From positions 1 to 53,929 of the forward strand of contig PESC01000031.1 in NCBI GenBank assembly GCA_002929135.1: a stretch of 53,929 bases of DNA, written 5' to 3'. Both the position numbers and the translations under genes were made by a program. A model generated the notes under the pieces. It did no database searches, had not been told where the DNA came from, and saw only the letters and a list, made by a program, of their open reading frames with translations. Shown piece by piece: positions 18,740-28,218 of the stretch. How positions within the stretch are numbered: position 1 is the stretch's first letter; every line of letters begins with the position of its first letter. The DNA is from Methylomonas sp. (GTDB taxonomy: Bacteria; Pseudomonadota; Gammaproteobacteria; Methylococcales; Methylomonadaceae).

Positions 18740-20203
18740 ATGCACGACAAAACACTGGCCGAGTTGGCTACAGGCCTGAAAACCCGGGAATTTTCCAGCG
18801 TCGAACTGACACACGCCTACCTGAACCGTATCCAACGCCACCAGGCGCTCAACGCCTACATCACCGTCACCGAAGAACGGGCACTGGCGCAGGCGCAAGC
18901 CGCCGATGACAGGCTGGCCAAGGGCGAAGGCACCGCGCTGACCGGCATTCCGCTTGCCCACAAAGACATTTTCTGCACCTTGGGCATCAAAACCAGTTGT
19001 GGCTCGAAAATGCTCGACACCTTCACCGCACCTTACGATGCCACTGTCGTTGAACGCCTCGATCAAGCGGGCGCCGTCATGCTGGGCAAACTCAACATGG
19101 ATGAATTTGCCATGGGCTCGTCGAACGAAACCAGCTTTTACGGCCCGGCGCACAACCCCTGGAATAGCGAATGTGTACCGGGCGGCTCGTCCGGCGGATC
19201 GGCTGTGGCTGTGGCCGCACGTCTGGCCGCAGCAGCCACCGGCACCGACACCGGCGGCTCGATACGCCAACCGGCGGCGTTCTGCGGCATCACAGGACTG
19301 AAACCAACCTATGGCCGAGTGTCACGTTACGGCATGATCGCCTATGCCTCCAGCCTGGATCAGGGCGGGCCGATGACACGCAGCGCCGAAGATGCCGCTG
19401 TGTTGATGCAAGTCATGGCGGGCTTCGACCCCAAAGACTCGACCAGCGTCGCCCTGCCCGTGCCGGATTACCGGGCCAGTCTCGACGACAGCCTGGCGGG
19501 TCTGAAAATCGGCTTGCCGAAACAGTTTTTCAGCGACCAGCTCGACAGCCGCATAGCCAAAGTCATTCAGGATGCCATCGCCGACTACCAAAAATTGGGC
19601 GCGACGATCCATGACGTTTCGCTACCCAGCCTGAATCTTGCCATCCCGGCTTATTACGTCATCGCCTCGGCCGAATGCTCATCCAACCTGTCGCGCTACG
19701 ACGGCGTGCGTTTTGGTTATCGCTGCCAGAACCCGGCCGACCTGACAGACCTCTACACCCGCTCACGCGGTGAAGCCTTTGGCGCCGAAGTCAAGCGGCG
19801 GATCCTGATGGGGACTTACGCCTTGTCGGCGGGCTATTACGACGCCTATTACCTGAAAGCCCAGCAGGTGCGCCGGTTAATCCGTGACGATTTCAAGCGT
19901 GCGCTGACCGAAGTGGACGTATTGATGGGGCCTGTCACACCCGGCACCGCCTTCAAAATAGGCGCGAAAACCGCCGACCCGCTACAGATGTATCTGGAAG
20001 ATATTTACACCATCGCCATCAACCTGGCGGGGCTACCCGCACTATCGCTTCCCGCCGGTTTCGTCGAAGGCCTGCCGGTTGGGTTGCAGGTGATTGGCGA
20101 CTATTTCGCTGAAGCCAGGCTGCTGAACATCGGCCACGGCTATCAGCAACTCACCGACTGGCACTTGCAGGCACCGGTACAGCCTACCCAGGAAGACCTG
20201 TAA
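18740..20203 (+). CDS. gatA: Glutamyl-tRNA(Gln) amidotransferase subunit A
   Basis: Glutaminase subunit that supplies ammonia for converting mischarged Glu-tRNA(Gln) or Asp-tRNA(Asn). The 487-residue protein has the amidase-signature triad: Lys in [10 protein letters not shown], and the two serines in the [13 protein letters not shown]...[12 protein letters not shown] region. [21 protein letters not shown] is also characteristic. The expected partner gatB does not follow: the next gene starts at the base after the TAA and encodes an unrelated outer-membrane protein. Confidence 0.95.
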   Translation: MHDKTLAELATGLKTREFSSVELTHAYLNRIQRHQALNAYITVTEERALAQAQAADDRLAKGEGTALTGIPLAHKDIFCTLGIKTSCGSKMLDTFTAPYDATVVERLDQAGAVMLGKLNMDEFAMGSSNETSFYGPAHNPWNSECVPGGSSGGSAVAVAARLAAAATGTDTGGSIRQPAAFCGITGLKPTYGRVSRYGMIAYASSLDQGGPMTRSAEDAAVLMQVMAGFDPKDSTSVALPVPDYRASLDDSLAGLKIGLPKQFFSDQLDSRIAKVIQDAIADYQKLGATIHDVSLPSLNLAIPAYYVIASAECSSNLSRYDGVRFGYRCQNPADLTDLYTRSRGEAFGAEVKRRILMGTYALSAGYYDAYYLKAQQVRRLIRDDFKRALTEVDVLMGPVTPGTAFKIGAKTADPLQMYLEDIYTIAINLAGLPALSLPAGFVEGLPVGLQVIGDYFAEARLLNIGHGYQQLTDWHLQAPVQPTQEDL

Positions 20204-20899
20204 ATGCTGAAGCGCATAACACTCATATCGACAGGTTTATGCGTCTCAGCTGCGGCAATAGCCGAATACCGGGATGATTGGTCGATATGGTTGAGCAATA
20301 CCTACCAAACCGATTTCGGTGGCAGCTCCTATCTGGCATTTCTCGAATTGGCGCCACGAACCCGAAACGATAACGGTGAATTTAGCCAGATAATCGCGCG
20401 CCCCTTGCTGGGCTATAAGATCACGCCCAAATTTCAAATCTGGGCCGGTTACACCTGGCAGGGCGAATACAGCAAGCAACACGATTTCAACAGGGCGACG
20501 CACGACGCCATGCAGCAATTGCAATGGGCCGATAACTGGACTCCGCAACTTGACTTCCAGTATCGGTTTCGTCTGGAGCAACGCTTTTTTGCCGATGAAG
20601 CCAGTGTTGGCCATCGGATGCGTCACCGGGTTCGGTGGATCTATTCCTTAACCGACAGCCAAGCCTATTTGATCGCAGCGGATGAGCTGTTCATCCATCT
20701 CAATGCCTTCGATGACGGCCCCAGGGCGCATTCGGTACAGACCGGCATCAATCAGAATCGTAGTTATATTGGCGTGGGGTATAGAGTAACGCCCAAAATG
20801 AATGTCGATACCGGTTATCAATTGCAGTATGTGAATAATTTCGGTGTACCGGATTTGCTGAATCACATCTGGATGACCCATTTCAACTTCAATTTTTAA
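20204..20899 (+). CDS. DUF2490-family outer membrane protein
   Basis: A 231-residue protein with an N-terminal signal (cleavage near AAAIA-EYRDD) and alternating aromatic/polar strands typical of an outer-membrane beta-barrel, ending in HFNFNF, whose terminal Phe fits the barrel-assembly signal. Motifs WSIWLSNTYQTDF, PLLGYKITPKFQIWAGYTW and RFRLEQRFF match the DUF2490 family, whose role is unknown. Its ATG directly follows the gatA stop, so it is probably in the same transcript, although no functional link to tRNA amidation is known. Confidence 0.78.
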   Translation: MLKRITLISTGLCVSAAAIAEYRDDWSIWLSNTYQTDFGGSSYLAFLELAPRTRNDNGEFSQIIARPLLGYKITPKFQIWAGYTWQGEYSKQHDFNRATHDAMQQLQWADNWTPQLDFQYRFRLEQRFFADEASVGHRMRHRVRWIYSLTDSQAYLIAADELFIHLNAFDDGPRAHSVQTGINQNRSYIGVGYRVTPKMNVDTGYQLQYVNNFGVPDLLNHIWMTHFNFNF

Positions 20900-20973
20900 C
20901 TGCACCGGGACATTGCCGCCAAACACTCCCTGAAACAGGGCTTGGGCGTTGCCGAGCACAAGTCGCTGCCGAA

Positions 20974-21006
20974 TGCAGCTTACGCTGCACAGTTACATTG
21001 CAATGT
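20974..21006. other. Short hairpin and palindrome between convergent genes
   Basis: TGCAGC (20974-20979) pairs with GCTGCA (20984-20989) around TTAC, and ACATTGCAATGT (20995-21006) is a perfect 12-bp palindrome. They lie between the convergent DUF2490 and DUF2797 genes, where a shared terminator would be expected, but neither has a T-run. Confidence 0.3.
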
Positions 21007-21075
21007 TTGATTCTGCCGCTGTGTTTTCGCATTCCCACTGAGATCGCAGGAATCAGGCACATCCACTGCGCCGCA

Positions 21076-21891
21076 TCAAACCCTCACCTCCACGTCATAG
21101 CCCGTGTATTTGCGAACATTGATGACGCCGGTATCGAGCAATAGATACTGACCTTTGATGCCTTGCAGCACACCGGCAACAACGGGGTCTTTGTCGAGAT
21201 TGAACGATTTGACCTTGGCCGGGTAGATCAAAACCGGGTAGACGATGGTTTGCGGTTGCACGTCGGCAATCGGTACCAGGGCGTCATCACCAAAACGGTT
21301 GCGAATCGCGGCGAAATCGTCAGCGCATGTTTGCAGCAACTCATCACGCAATTGCGGCAAATCCAGGGTCTGGACATGGTTTTTCAACATGGCCTGCCAA
21401 CTGGTTTTGTCGCTGACATGTTTGGCCAGCGCGACCTCGGCCAAGCCGGATACCTGACGGGAACTGGCCTCGAATATCGGCAACGCCTGCACCGCGCCTT
21501 GGTCTATCCAGCGCGTCGGCACCTGCGAACGGCGGGTAATGCCTACCTTGATGCCGGAAGAATTGGCCAGGTAAACCACATGCGGCTGAAAACAGAACGT
21601 CAACCCCCAGTCCGGTTCGCGGCAGGTACCGGCAGCGTAATGGCAGGTTTCCGGCTTGAGGATGCATAAATCGCATTGCGCCAAACGCATGAAACAAGGG
21701 TAGCAATAGCCTTGATTAAAGCTTTTCGACGTTTTGTTGCCGCAATGAACACAAACGATGCGGCTGCTGTAACGCAACTCGATGTGCTGCCCAATGTAAC
21801 TATTCAGCATCAACACCTCGTCGCCGACAGGCAAGCCGTAGCTGACAGGTTCCGTCAGATCCGATGTCATTTTCTGTAAACAGCCTTTCAC
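21076..21891 (-). CDS. DUF2797-family cysteine-rich protein
   Basis: A 271-residue protein with GCLQKM at the start, then a cysteine-rich region (CVHCGNK, GYCYPCF, CDLCILKPETC, GTCREPDWG) that looks zinc-binding. A segment VYLANSSGIKVGITRRSQVPTRWIDQGA (shown here in part: VYLANSSGIKVGITR) resembles the GIY-YIG nuclease fold. This matches DUF2797. The GTG at 21891 is preferred over the ATG at 21870, because the seven extra residues are family-like and GGGGGT lies upstream. Function unknown; a nucleic-acid role is a guess from the fold. Confidence 0.75.
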   Translation of the reverse strand: MKGCLQKMTSDLTEPVSYGLPVGDEVLMLNSYIGQHIELRYSSRIVCVHCGNKTSKSFNQGYCYPCFMRLAQCDLCILKPETCHYAAGTCREPDWGLTFCFQPHVVYLANSSGIKVGITRRSQVPTRWIDQGAVQALPIFEASSRQVSGLAEVALAKHVSDKTSWQAMLKNHVQTLDLPQLRDELLQTCADDFAAIRNRFGDDALVPIADVQPQTIVYPVLIYPAKVKSFNLDKDPVVAGVLQGIKGQYLLLDTGVINVRKYTGYDVEVRV

Positions 21892-22011
21892 CCCGTTACC
21901 CCCGGTGTCGTTTGAAGGACCACTATAATGACAGCACTGGCCTTGCCGCGTCGAGACGGGTAACGCTTGCCACGCTTGCAACCTGACCCGCATCGCCACC
22001 ACACACTCATC

Positions 22012-23097
22012 ATGCCTCGCGCCCAATCACCGGCTCAATCACGAACGCCCGCACAACCGGCATCGCGCCCCAAACAACCAAAGCGCCGCACAGCGCGGCC
22101 CAAGCGCCGTAGACCAAACCGGCTGCGCAGCCCGTTGAGCCTGCTGGTCATGGAATGGCTGGGCGTGGGCATCAGCATCACCCTGCTGACCATGGCAGCC
22201 CTGGGCGAAGCGGCAAAACGCTTTGCTGGCCTGACGTTCTGGAACCATTTATTACCGTTTGCCGTGGGCGTTGTCGGCCTGATCATCGGCGTTGCCGCTG
22301 CCTTGCTGTTCTGGCTGAAAATCCGGCAATGGCTGGTGAACCGCATGGCGATGGCGCCGACCGTGCTGGCGATGACCATAGCGCTGATCTCGGCCTGGCT
22401 GGCTTTGCAACCGGAGCATCCGGCGATATTCGGCAACTTCAGAACGCTGGTGGGCGGCAAGGCGCAGGCCGAGCGTCTGACGCTGGCGCATCAGGTTTAT
22501 GCTGCTTATCGTCGGCAAGACCTGCATCAACTCGGCATCCTGATTCAGCGCGCAACCCCCTTCAATCTGGCTATTGCCGACGCCGCTGCGGCCTTTGATC
22601 TGGATCAACACCTGCTGCAAGGCGTCGCGGCGACCGAATCGTCATTCCTGCCGCGCGACAGTCACGATGGCGGCCACGGTCTGTTTCAAATCACCGCCGT
22701 ACCAGACGCCATCATCCGCAGTGCCTGTAAGGCGCTGGGAAAAGCCAAGGCGGATTTGAACGAGCCACGCGACAACGCCTACATCGCCGCCGCCACACTG
22801 AAACATTACCTGGCCGAGATGAAGGGCGATTTGTTTCTGGGGCTTTTGGCCTACAACATCGGCCCGAAAAATGGCGGACTGCGCTTCATCATGGAGCAGT
22901 ACGGTGCCCGCGATTTCGTCACCCTGCAACCCTATTTGCAGCAATTGCCGCGCGATTACCCCATTCGGGTGTTGTCCCACGCGCTGGCATTCAAAATCTG
23001 GCAGCACCATCAAGGGCAATTGCTGGCTTACGAAGAGGGCCGCAATGCCCGTGCAATTCAACGCTTGGGCATACCCGGCATGACGGACGATTTTTGA
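22012..23097 (+). CDS. Membrane-anchored lytic transglycosylase (SLT domain)
   Basis: A 361-residue protein. A basic, proline-rich cytoplasmic N-terminus (residues 1-40) leads into three hydrophobic segments (to about residue 130), then a C-terminal SLT domain with the catalytic glutamate in AATESSFLPRD, the motif GHGLFQI and YNIGPKNGG. It would cleave peptidoglycan glycan strands from the outer face of the inner membrane. The ATG at 22012 is chosen because the 15 residues upstream look non-coding. The membrane helices before the SLT domain are unusual compared with soluble or lipoprotein Slt/Mlt enzymes. Confidence 0.82.
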   Translation: MPRAQSPAQSRTPAQPASRPKQPKRRTARPKRRRPNRLRSPLSLLVMEWLGVGISITLLTMAALGEAAKRFAGLTFWNHLLPFAVGVVGLIIGVAAALLFWLKIRQWLVNRMAMAPTVLAMTIALISAWLALQPEHPAIFGNFRTLVGGKAQAERLTLAHQVYAAYRRQDLHQLGILIQRATPFNLAIADAAAAFDLDQHLLQGVAATESSFLPRDSHDGGHGLFQITAVPDAIIRSACKALGKAKADLNEPRDNAYIAAATLKHYLAEMKGDLFLGLLAYNIGPKNGGLRFIMEQYGARDFVTLQPYLQQLPRDYPIRVLSHALAFKIWQHHQGQLLAYEEGRNARAIQRLGIPGMTDDF

Positions 23098-23212
23098 GGC
23101 GGCGATTGATGGGGTGGGGGCGCCTATTTGAGAGCCAGGTGGCAGAGGAAATGTTTGTTTCAGCAAACCCGCATCCGGGTTTCTAAACGTGCTGACAACA
23201 ACTCGCCAGCGC

Positions 23213-23241
23213 GCCCCTTACCCCAACGGGCTTCGCCCCGA
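23213..23241. repeat. Partial copy of the CCCTCACCCCAAC palindromic element
   Basis: GCCCCTTACCCCAACGGGCTTCGCCCC matches, with few changes, the left end of the element at 27208-27332 and of the copy inside mfd at 39448. Only the first ~28 bp are present. It lies just beyond the bfr stop. Confidence 0.5.
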
Positions 23242-23249
23242 AGAAAAAC

Positions 23250-23717
23250 TTACATCTGCGATTGCAGATAATTCTGTAGGCCAATCCGCTCGATCAAGCC
23301 CAACTGCTGTTCCAGCCAGAGGGTGTGGTCGTGTTCGGTGTCTTCCAGCATGACGTGCAAAATATCCCGCGTTACATAATCCTGTACCGATTCACAGAAC
23401 GCCATCACTTGGCGCAAATGACCAATGACCTGCATTTCCAGCGCCAGATCGTTGTTCAGCATGTCGACGACATTAGCACCCACCTTGAGCGGATCGCGTC
23501 TGGATAAATCGGGTACGCCATCCAGAAACAGAATCCGCTTGATTAGCGCATCGGCATGTTGGGTTTCATCCTGCATTTCGTGCGCGACACGTTCATACAG
23601 CTTGCCGTAACCCCAGTTTTGATACATGCGCGAATGGATGAAATACTGATCGATGGCGGTCAGTTCGCCCGCCAATAAATCGTTCAAATGTGCGATGACT
23701 TGTGCGTTGCCTTTCAT
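23250..23717 (-). CDS. bfr: Bacterioferritin-like protein lacking the haem-ligand methionine
   Basis: Iron-storage ferritin of the 24-mer bacterioferritin family. The 155-residue protein keeps the ferroxidase ligands Glu18, Glu51, His54, Glu94, Glu127 and His130, and the end GLQNYLQSQM. At position 52, where the haem-bridging Met is normally found (E-M-x-H), it has Thr (EMQDETQHAD). It may therefore be the haem-free partner of a two-subunit bacterioferritin, or a haem-free homomer. A good ribosome site (GGGAGA) precedes the ATG. Confidence 0.9.
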   Translation of the reverse strand: MKGNAQVIAHLNDLLAGELTAIDQYFIHSRMYQNWGYGKLYERVAHEMQDETQHADALIKRILFLDGVPDLSRRDPLKVGANVVDMLNNDLALEMQVIGHLRQVMAFCESVQDYVTRDILHVMLEDTEHDHTLWLEQQLGLIERIGLQNYLQSQM

Positions 23718-23830
23718 GATGATTCTCCCGTTATATTCAAAGCGTTAAATTCAAAACATTGAAACCGGCGGCCAGTGTAGCACCGGGTAACGGCAAATCG
23801 TCCCGGAAATGGCCGCGGCAGACTGACTCC

Positions 23831-24307
23831 CTAACTGTCTCGATGCGCTGCCTTGCCAACGCCGAAACCGTCCAGCAGCATCAAGCCCACGCCAATACAG
23901 ATGGCCGAGTCGGCAATGTTGAAGGCGGGCCAGTGCCAGGTGCCGTAATAGACATCGATGAAGTCGATGACATAGCCATAGGCAACGCGATCGATCAGAT
24001 TGCCGATGGCGCCGCCCAGAATCAGGCTCAAGGCCACGGCCATCAGGGTTTCATGCGGTTTCAAGCGCGCCAGCCAAACGGTAATCACTGTGCTCATGAC
24101 GACGGCCAGGCCAGCAAACAACCAGCGCTGCCAGCCACCGGCGTCGGCCAGCAGGCTGAATGCGGCACCGGTGTTGTGAACGTACGTCAGGTTGACATGC
24201 GGCATGATCGCCTGCGATTCGTACAAGGTGAAATGCGCGGCAACCGCCAGTTTACTGGCCTGATCCAGCATCAGCGTCAGCGCCGCAAGCCATAGCCACT
24301 TAAGCAT
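23831..24307 (-). CDS. lspA: Lipoprotein signal peptidase
   Basis: Aspartic protease that cleaves signal peptides from prolipoproteins in the inner membrane. The 158-residue protein has four membrane segments and both catalytic regions: [19 protein letters not shown] (first Asp) and [13 protein letters not shown] (second Asp), with [11 protein letters not shown] between. The ATG at 24307 overlaps the ileS stop by 8 bp, the usual ileS-lspA pairing. fkpB and ispH, which often follow, are absent; bfr comes next. Confidence 0.94.
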   Translation of the reverse strand: MLKWLWLAALTLMLDQASKLAVAAHFTLYESQAIMPHVNLTYVHNTGAAFSLLADAGGWQRWLFAGLAVVMSTVITVWLARLKPHETLMAVALSLILGGAIGNLIDRVAYGYVIDFIDVYYGTWHWPAFNIADSAICIGVGLMLLDGFGVGKAAHRDS

Positions 24308-27131
24308 AACGGCGTGTCTCGCCAGAGCCGACCACGTTTTCGACGCAGCGACCACACAATTCCGGGTGATCGGCATGTTCGCCAATGTCGTAACGCTGAT
24401 GCCAGCAGCGCACGCATTTCTCGTGCTCGGATACGCTGACTCTCAGCTTGACACCGTTCAGCTCGGTGGCAACCGCATCGTCCGGGCAAAACTGCATATC
24501 GGCCACGCCCGCATTGGAGGTGATGAACACGAAATGCAGTTCGTTGCCGAGCTTGTTGAGTTCGTTGGCGTAGGCGGCATCGCAATACAACTCGACTTCG
24601 GCATTCAACGACGCCCCAATTTCGCCATCCTTGCGCAAGCGTTCCAGCTCCTTGCTGACCGCAGCCCGTACGGCCATGACGCTGTCCCAGGTATCTCGAT
24701 CGATCTCGGCATCGCTGTCGATGGGAAACAGACCGCCGTACCAGGTTTCCAGAAACACCGATTCAGCGCGTTTGCCGGGGATGAAGGGCCAGATTTCGTC
24801 GGCGGTGTAGCTGATGATGGGTGCCAGCCAACGCACCAAGGCCTCGATGACGTGATACATCGCCGTCTGAGCAGAACGCCGCGCCAGGCTATCCTCCTTG
24901 GCGGTGTACTGCCTGTCCTTGACGATGTCGAGATAAAAGCCGCCGAGGTCTATGCTGCAAAAATTCAGCACTTTCTGATAGATGACCTGGAATTGATAAG
25001 TGTCGTAAGCCGCCTTGATTTCGGCCTGCAACTGCCAGGCCTTGTCGACCACCCAGCGATCCAGTGCCAGCAAATCGTCCTTGCCGACGCTATGCCGGGC
25101 AGGGTCGAAACCGTCCAGATTGGCCAGCAGAAAACGCGCGGTATTGCGCAAACGGCGGTAGGCGTCGGCGGTGCGCTTGAGAATTTCATCGGACACCGAC
25201 ATTTCGTAGCGGTAATCGGTACTGGCAACCCACAGCCGCAACACGTCGGCACCCAGCGATTTCATTACCGTTTGCGGCAGCACCACGTTGCCTTTGGATT
25301 TGGACATTTTCTTCCCCTCGGCATCGACGGTGAAGCCGTGGGTCAGCACCGCCTTGTACGGCGCAACGTCGTTGATTGCCACCGAGGCCAGCAATGACGA
25401 CTGAAACCAGCCGCGATGCTGGTCAGAGCCTTCCAGATACAAATCGGCCGGGAAATGCAGTTGTTCACGGCGATCCAGCACGGCAGCGTGGGTGACGCCG
25501 GAATCGAACCAGACATCGAGGGTATCGGTCATTTTTTGGTATTCAGCCGCCTCGTCGCCCAGCAGTTCTTTGGGATCGAGGTCAAACCAGGCATCGATAC
25601 CCTGGCGTTCGATACGTTGTGCCACCTGCTCGATCAGCTCGGCGCTGCGCGGATGCAGTTCGCCAGTGTCTTTGTGCACGAAGAACGCGATCGGCACACC
25701 CCAGGTACGCTGACGCGAGATGCACCAGTCCGGGCGCCCCCCTATCATGGCTTCGATGCGCCCCTGGCCCCAGTCGGGCACCCAGGCCACACGCTGGACT
25801 TCGAGCATCGCCGTATCGCGCAAGCCTTGCTTGTCCATGGCAATGAACCACTGCGGCGTGGCGCGGAAAATAATCGGCGTCTTGTGGCGCCAGCAGTGCG
25901 GGTAGCTGTGCAAAAGGGCATGATGATGCAGCAGCCTGCCACGTTCGCGCAGCACATCAAGCACCTTGTTGTTGGCGGTGAATACGTGCAGACCGGCAAA
26001 CAGCTCGGTGTCCGGCAGAAACACGCCGTTGCTGCCGACCGGATTATCCACCGGCAAGCCGTATTTCATGCCAACCACGTAGTCGTCCTGACCGTGACCC
26101 GGTGCCGTGTGCACGGCGCCGGTGCCGGCATCGGTAGTGACGTGTTCACCCAGAATGATCGGCACCTGGCGATCATAAAACGGATGTTGCAGCGCCTGGC
26201 CTTCCAGCGCACTGCCCTTGCAGTAACCAACGATGTGATGCTCGCCGATGCCGTATCGAAGCACGGCATCTTTCAGCAAGGCTTCGGCCAGCACCAGGCG
26301 TTCGGTCTGGCCGTCGATCTCGCATTGCACTACGGCATATTCCAGCTCAGGATTCAGCGCCACGGCCTGGTTGGCGGGCAGCGTCCACGGCGTTGTCGTC
26401 CAGATCACCACCGACAACGGCCCCTGGCCTTCGCGCTCACCGGCGTGGTGGCAACAGGCCATGAAGGCACGCTCGTCGACCACCGTAAAGCGCACGTCTA
26501 TGGCTGGCGAATGCTTGTCTTCGTACTCGACTTCGGCTTCCGCCAGCGCCGAGCCGCAATCGGTACACCAGTGCACCGGCTTGAAGCCCTGGCTGAGGTG
26601 GCCTTTGGCGGCAATGCGGCCCAGGGCGCGAACGCTATCGGCCTCGAAGGCGAAATCCATGGTCAGATAGGGGTTGTCCCAATCGCCCAGCACACCCAGG
26701 CGAATGAATTCGTCTTTCTGAATGCCGACCTGCTTGGCGGCGTAAGCGCGGCAATGCTTACGGAACTCGGCGGCACTGAGTTTGACACCGGCCTTACCGA
26801 CCGTCTTTTCCACCTGCAACTCGATCGGCAAACCGTGGCAATCCCAGCCCGGCACGTAGGGCGCATCGAAACCGGCCAGGGTTTTGGATTTGACGATGAT
26901 GTCTTTCAACACCTTGTTGACCGCGTGACCGATGTGGATCGCGCCATTGGCATACGGCGGGCCGTCGTGCAGCACGAATTTCGGTCGACCGCTGCACACC
27001 TCGCGTATCGATTGATACAGCCGGTTTTCAGTCCACTTTTGCAGCATTTCCGGTTCGCGTTGCGCCAGATTGGCCTTCATCGCGAAATCGGTACGGGGAA
27101 GATTGAGGGTGTGTTTGTAGTCCGTCGTCAT
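24300..27131 (-). CDS. ileS: Isoleucyl-tRNA synthetase
   Basis: Class I synthetase that charges tRNA(Ile) and edits valine. The 943-residue protein has the HIGH box region [16 protein letters not shown], the CP1 editing domain ([32 protein letters not shown]), the KMSKS box in [12 protein letters not shown] and a C-terminal zinc finger (CVRCWHQR and CGRCVENV). The ATG at 27131 gives the standard [14 protein letters not shown] opening; an ATG eight codons earlier is less typical. No T-box or ribF is seen upstream. Confidence 0.97.
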   Translation of the reverse strand: MTTDYKHTLNLPRTDFAMKANLAQREPEMLQKWTENRLYQSIREVCSGRPKFVLHDGPPYANGAIHIGHAVNKVLKDIIVKSKTLAGFDAPYVPGWDCHGLPIELQVEKTVGKAGVKLSAAEFRKHCRAYAAKQVGIQKDEFIRLGVLGDWDNPYLTMDFAFEADSVRALGRIAAKGHLSQGFKPVHWCTDCGSALAEAEVEYEDKHSPAIDVRFTVVDERAFMACCHHAGEREGQGPLSVVIWTTTPWTLPANQAVALNPELEYAVVQCEIDGQTERLVLAEALLKDAVLRYGIGEHHIVGYCKGSALEGQALQHPFYDRQVPIILGEHVTTDAGTGAVHTAPGHGQDDYVVGMKYGLPVDNPVGSNGVFLPDTELFAGLHVFTANNKVLDVLRERGRLLHHHALLHSYPHCWRHKTPIIFRATPQWFIAMDKQGLRDTAMLEVQRVAWVPDWGQGRIEAMIGGRPDWCISRQRTWGVPIAFFVHKDTGELHPRSAELIEQVAQRIERQGIDAWFDLDPKELLGDEAAEYQKMTDTLDVWFDSGVTHAAVLDRREQLHFPADLYLEGSDQHRGWFQSSLLASVAINDVAPYKAVLTHGFTVDAEGKKMSKSKGNVVLPQTVMKSLGADVLRLWVASTDYRYEMSVSDEILKRTADAYRRLRNTARFLLANLDGFDPARHSVGKDDLLALDRWVVDKAWQLQAEIKAAYDTYQFQVIYQKVLNFCSIDLGGFYLDIVKDRQYTAKEDSLARRSAQTAMYHVIEALVRWLAPIISYTADEIWPFIPGKRAESVFLETWYGGLFPIDSDAEIDRDTWDSVMAVRAAVSKELERLRKDGEIGASLNAEVELYCDAAYANELNKLGNELHFVFITSNAGVADMQFCPDDAVATELNGVKLRVSVSEHEKCVRCWHQRYDIGEHADHPELCGRCVENVVGSGETRRYA

Positions 27132-27207
27132 GGTGTGTTTGGGTGTTGCATGCAAGCTAGAGTTTGAGTAACTATGGATTTGGTCATTGATAACGTCCCT
27201 ATTGATA

Positions 27208-27332
27208 CCCTCACCCCAACCGGCTTCGCCCCCTCGCTACGCTCTCCCCGGAGGGAGAGGGGCTTTACCTTCCCTTTTCCCTAAGGGAGAGCGTAGCGAG
27301 GGTAGGCGTAGCCAGGGTCGGGGATGAGGGGC
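27208..27332. repeat. Long palindromic repeat element (about 125 bp)
   Basis: The left arm (from 27208: CCCTCACCCCAACCGGC, later CTCGCTACGCTCTCCC) is an imperfect inverted copy of the right arm ending at 27332 (GGGAGAGCGTAGCGAGGG, later GGGGATGAGGGG). A smaller hairpin (CTCTCCC/GGGAGAG) lies inside the left arm. The left half matches the insert in mfd (39448-39510) over about 60 bp, and a short piece lies at 23213. It occupies the gap upstream of ileS and looks like a non-autonomous dispersed element. Confidence 0.8.
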
Positions 27333-27630
27333 TGAAGCGTTGCGGATTTGCAGCTAGCTGCCAAATTCAGGTTACGCCGAACAGTTACGGGTTTGATGGC
27401 GACCGGTCTGCCGAACCAGACGCTTCGCTGCCGAATGCGTGGTTTGCCGACCCGTTCCCGGTTTTTTCAAACGCGCGATTCTATCACCATCCGCCCATTA
27501 GCTCGAACTCGTGCAGACATTGCAAATCCGTTTACCATAACCGCTTCGCTGCTCATCCGGCCTGGGTGCGACACCCGCCAGCCGGGCGGGCATCCTGAGT
27601 CGGCCCTGAACCAAACCTAAAGAGATTGCC
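27333..27630. other. Non-coding stretch upstream of DUF4124 gene
   Basis: About 300 bp with no family-like reading frame; a 90-codon frame at 27348-27620 has a composition unlike the neighbouring genes. AGAG lies about 10 nt before the ATG at 27631. I see no strong promoter. Together with the repeat at 27208 it makes a gap of about 500 bp between ileS and the next gene. Confidence 0.4.
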
Positions 27631-28218
27631 ATGAACAAATGCTTGATTTTATTGAGCCTTTGCGTGTCGCTGGAATGCGCCGCCGACGTTTACAAATGCA
27701 CCGACGCCCAAGGCCAGACTCACTACCAATCGCTGCCCTGCGCCGAGTCGCGTCAGGCTATTGAAATGAACACCAAAACCGGTGGCAGTATCGACATTAC
27801 CGCACAGGAAAAACAAAAAGCCGCCCAGACCGAAGCGCAAAAGCAGCAGCAACTGCAACAACAGGCGGAAGAGCAGGCCAAACTCGACGCCATCGCCCAG
27901 CGCCACCGACTGACACGCGAGGAAAGCGCGATCACCCAAGCCTGGATCAAGGCCCACCCTGCGCAATTTTCCGCGTTCGCGATTCCAGCCTACGACCCGG
28001 AAAAACTGCCCAGCCATATCAAACCGTTCGAAACCCGGCTGCCAGACATCGAAAAATTCCGCCGCCTGGCTGCCCAGAAAGCCTTGGACAGCGGCCAGTG
28101 CCAGCGGGTGGAATCCAACGAAATCGGCGCCAAGGCCACACTGGAACGCCTGGCGTTTCTCATCAACTGTAGCTCCGGCACCAGCTTCACCTACACCGAA
28201 ACCGAACTCACACCATGA
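27631..28218 (+). CDS. Exported DUF4124-domain protein
   Basis: A 195-residue protein with a signal peptide (CLILLSLCVSLECAA) followed by the DUF4124 core VYKCTDAQGQTHYQSLPC, in which two cysteines could pair. A Gln/Lys-rich coiled-coil-like segment follows (about residues 65-90), then a C-terminal region with two further cysteines. DUF4124 proteins are periplasmic or envelope proteins of unknown role. It overlaps the next gene by ATGA. Confidence 0.75.
   Translation: MNKCLILLSLCVSLECAADVYKCTDAQGQTHYQSLPCAESRQAIEMNTKTGGSIDITAQEKQKAAQTEAQKQQQLQQQAEEQAKLDAIAQRHRLTREESAITQAWIKAHPAQFSAFAIPAYDPEKLPSHIKPFETRLPDIEKFRRLAAQKALDSGQCQRVESNEIGAKATLERLAFLINCSSGTSFTYTETELTP

Noticed and set aside
25416-27167. 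583-codon plus-strand reading frame opposite ileS
   Set aside because: It lies wholly antisense to ileS, whose motifs are complete, and its translation has no recognisable domain; a G+C-rich shadow frame.
27132-27207. T-box leader upstream of ileS
   Set aside because: The region is short before a repeat element starts and lacks a conserved T-box sequence; this control is also not usual in gammaproteobacteria.
27348-27620. 90-codon frame between ileS repeat and DUF4124 gene
   Set aside because: Arg/Thr-rich translation without family match, no ribosome site, and next to a repeat element.
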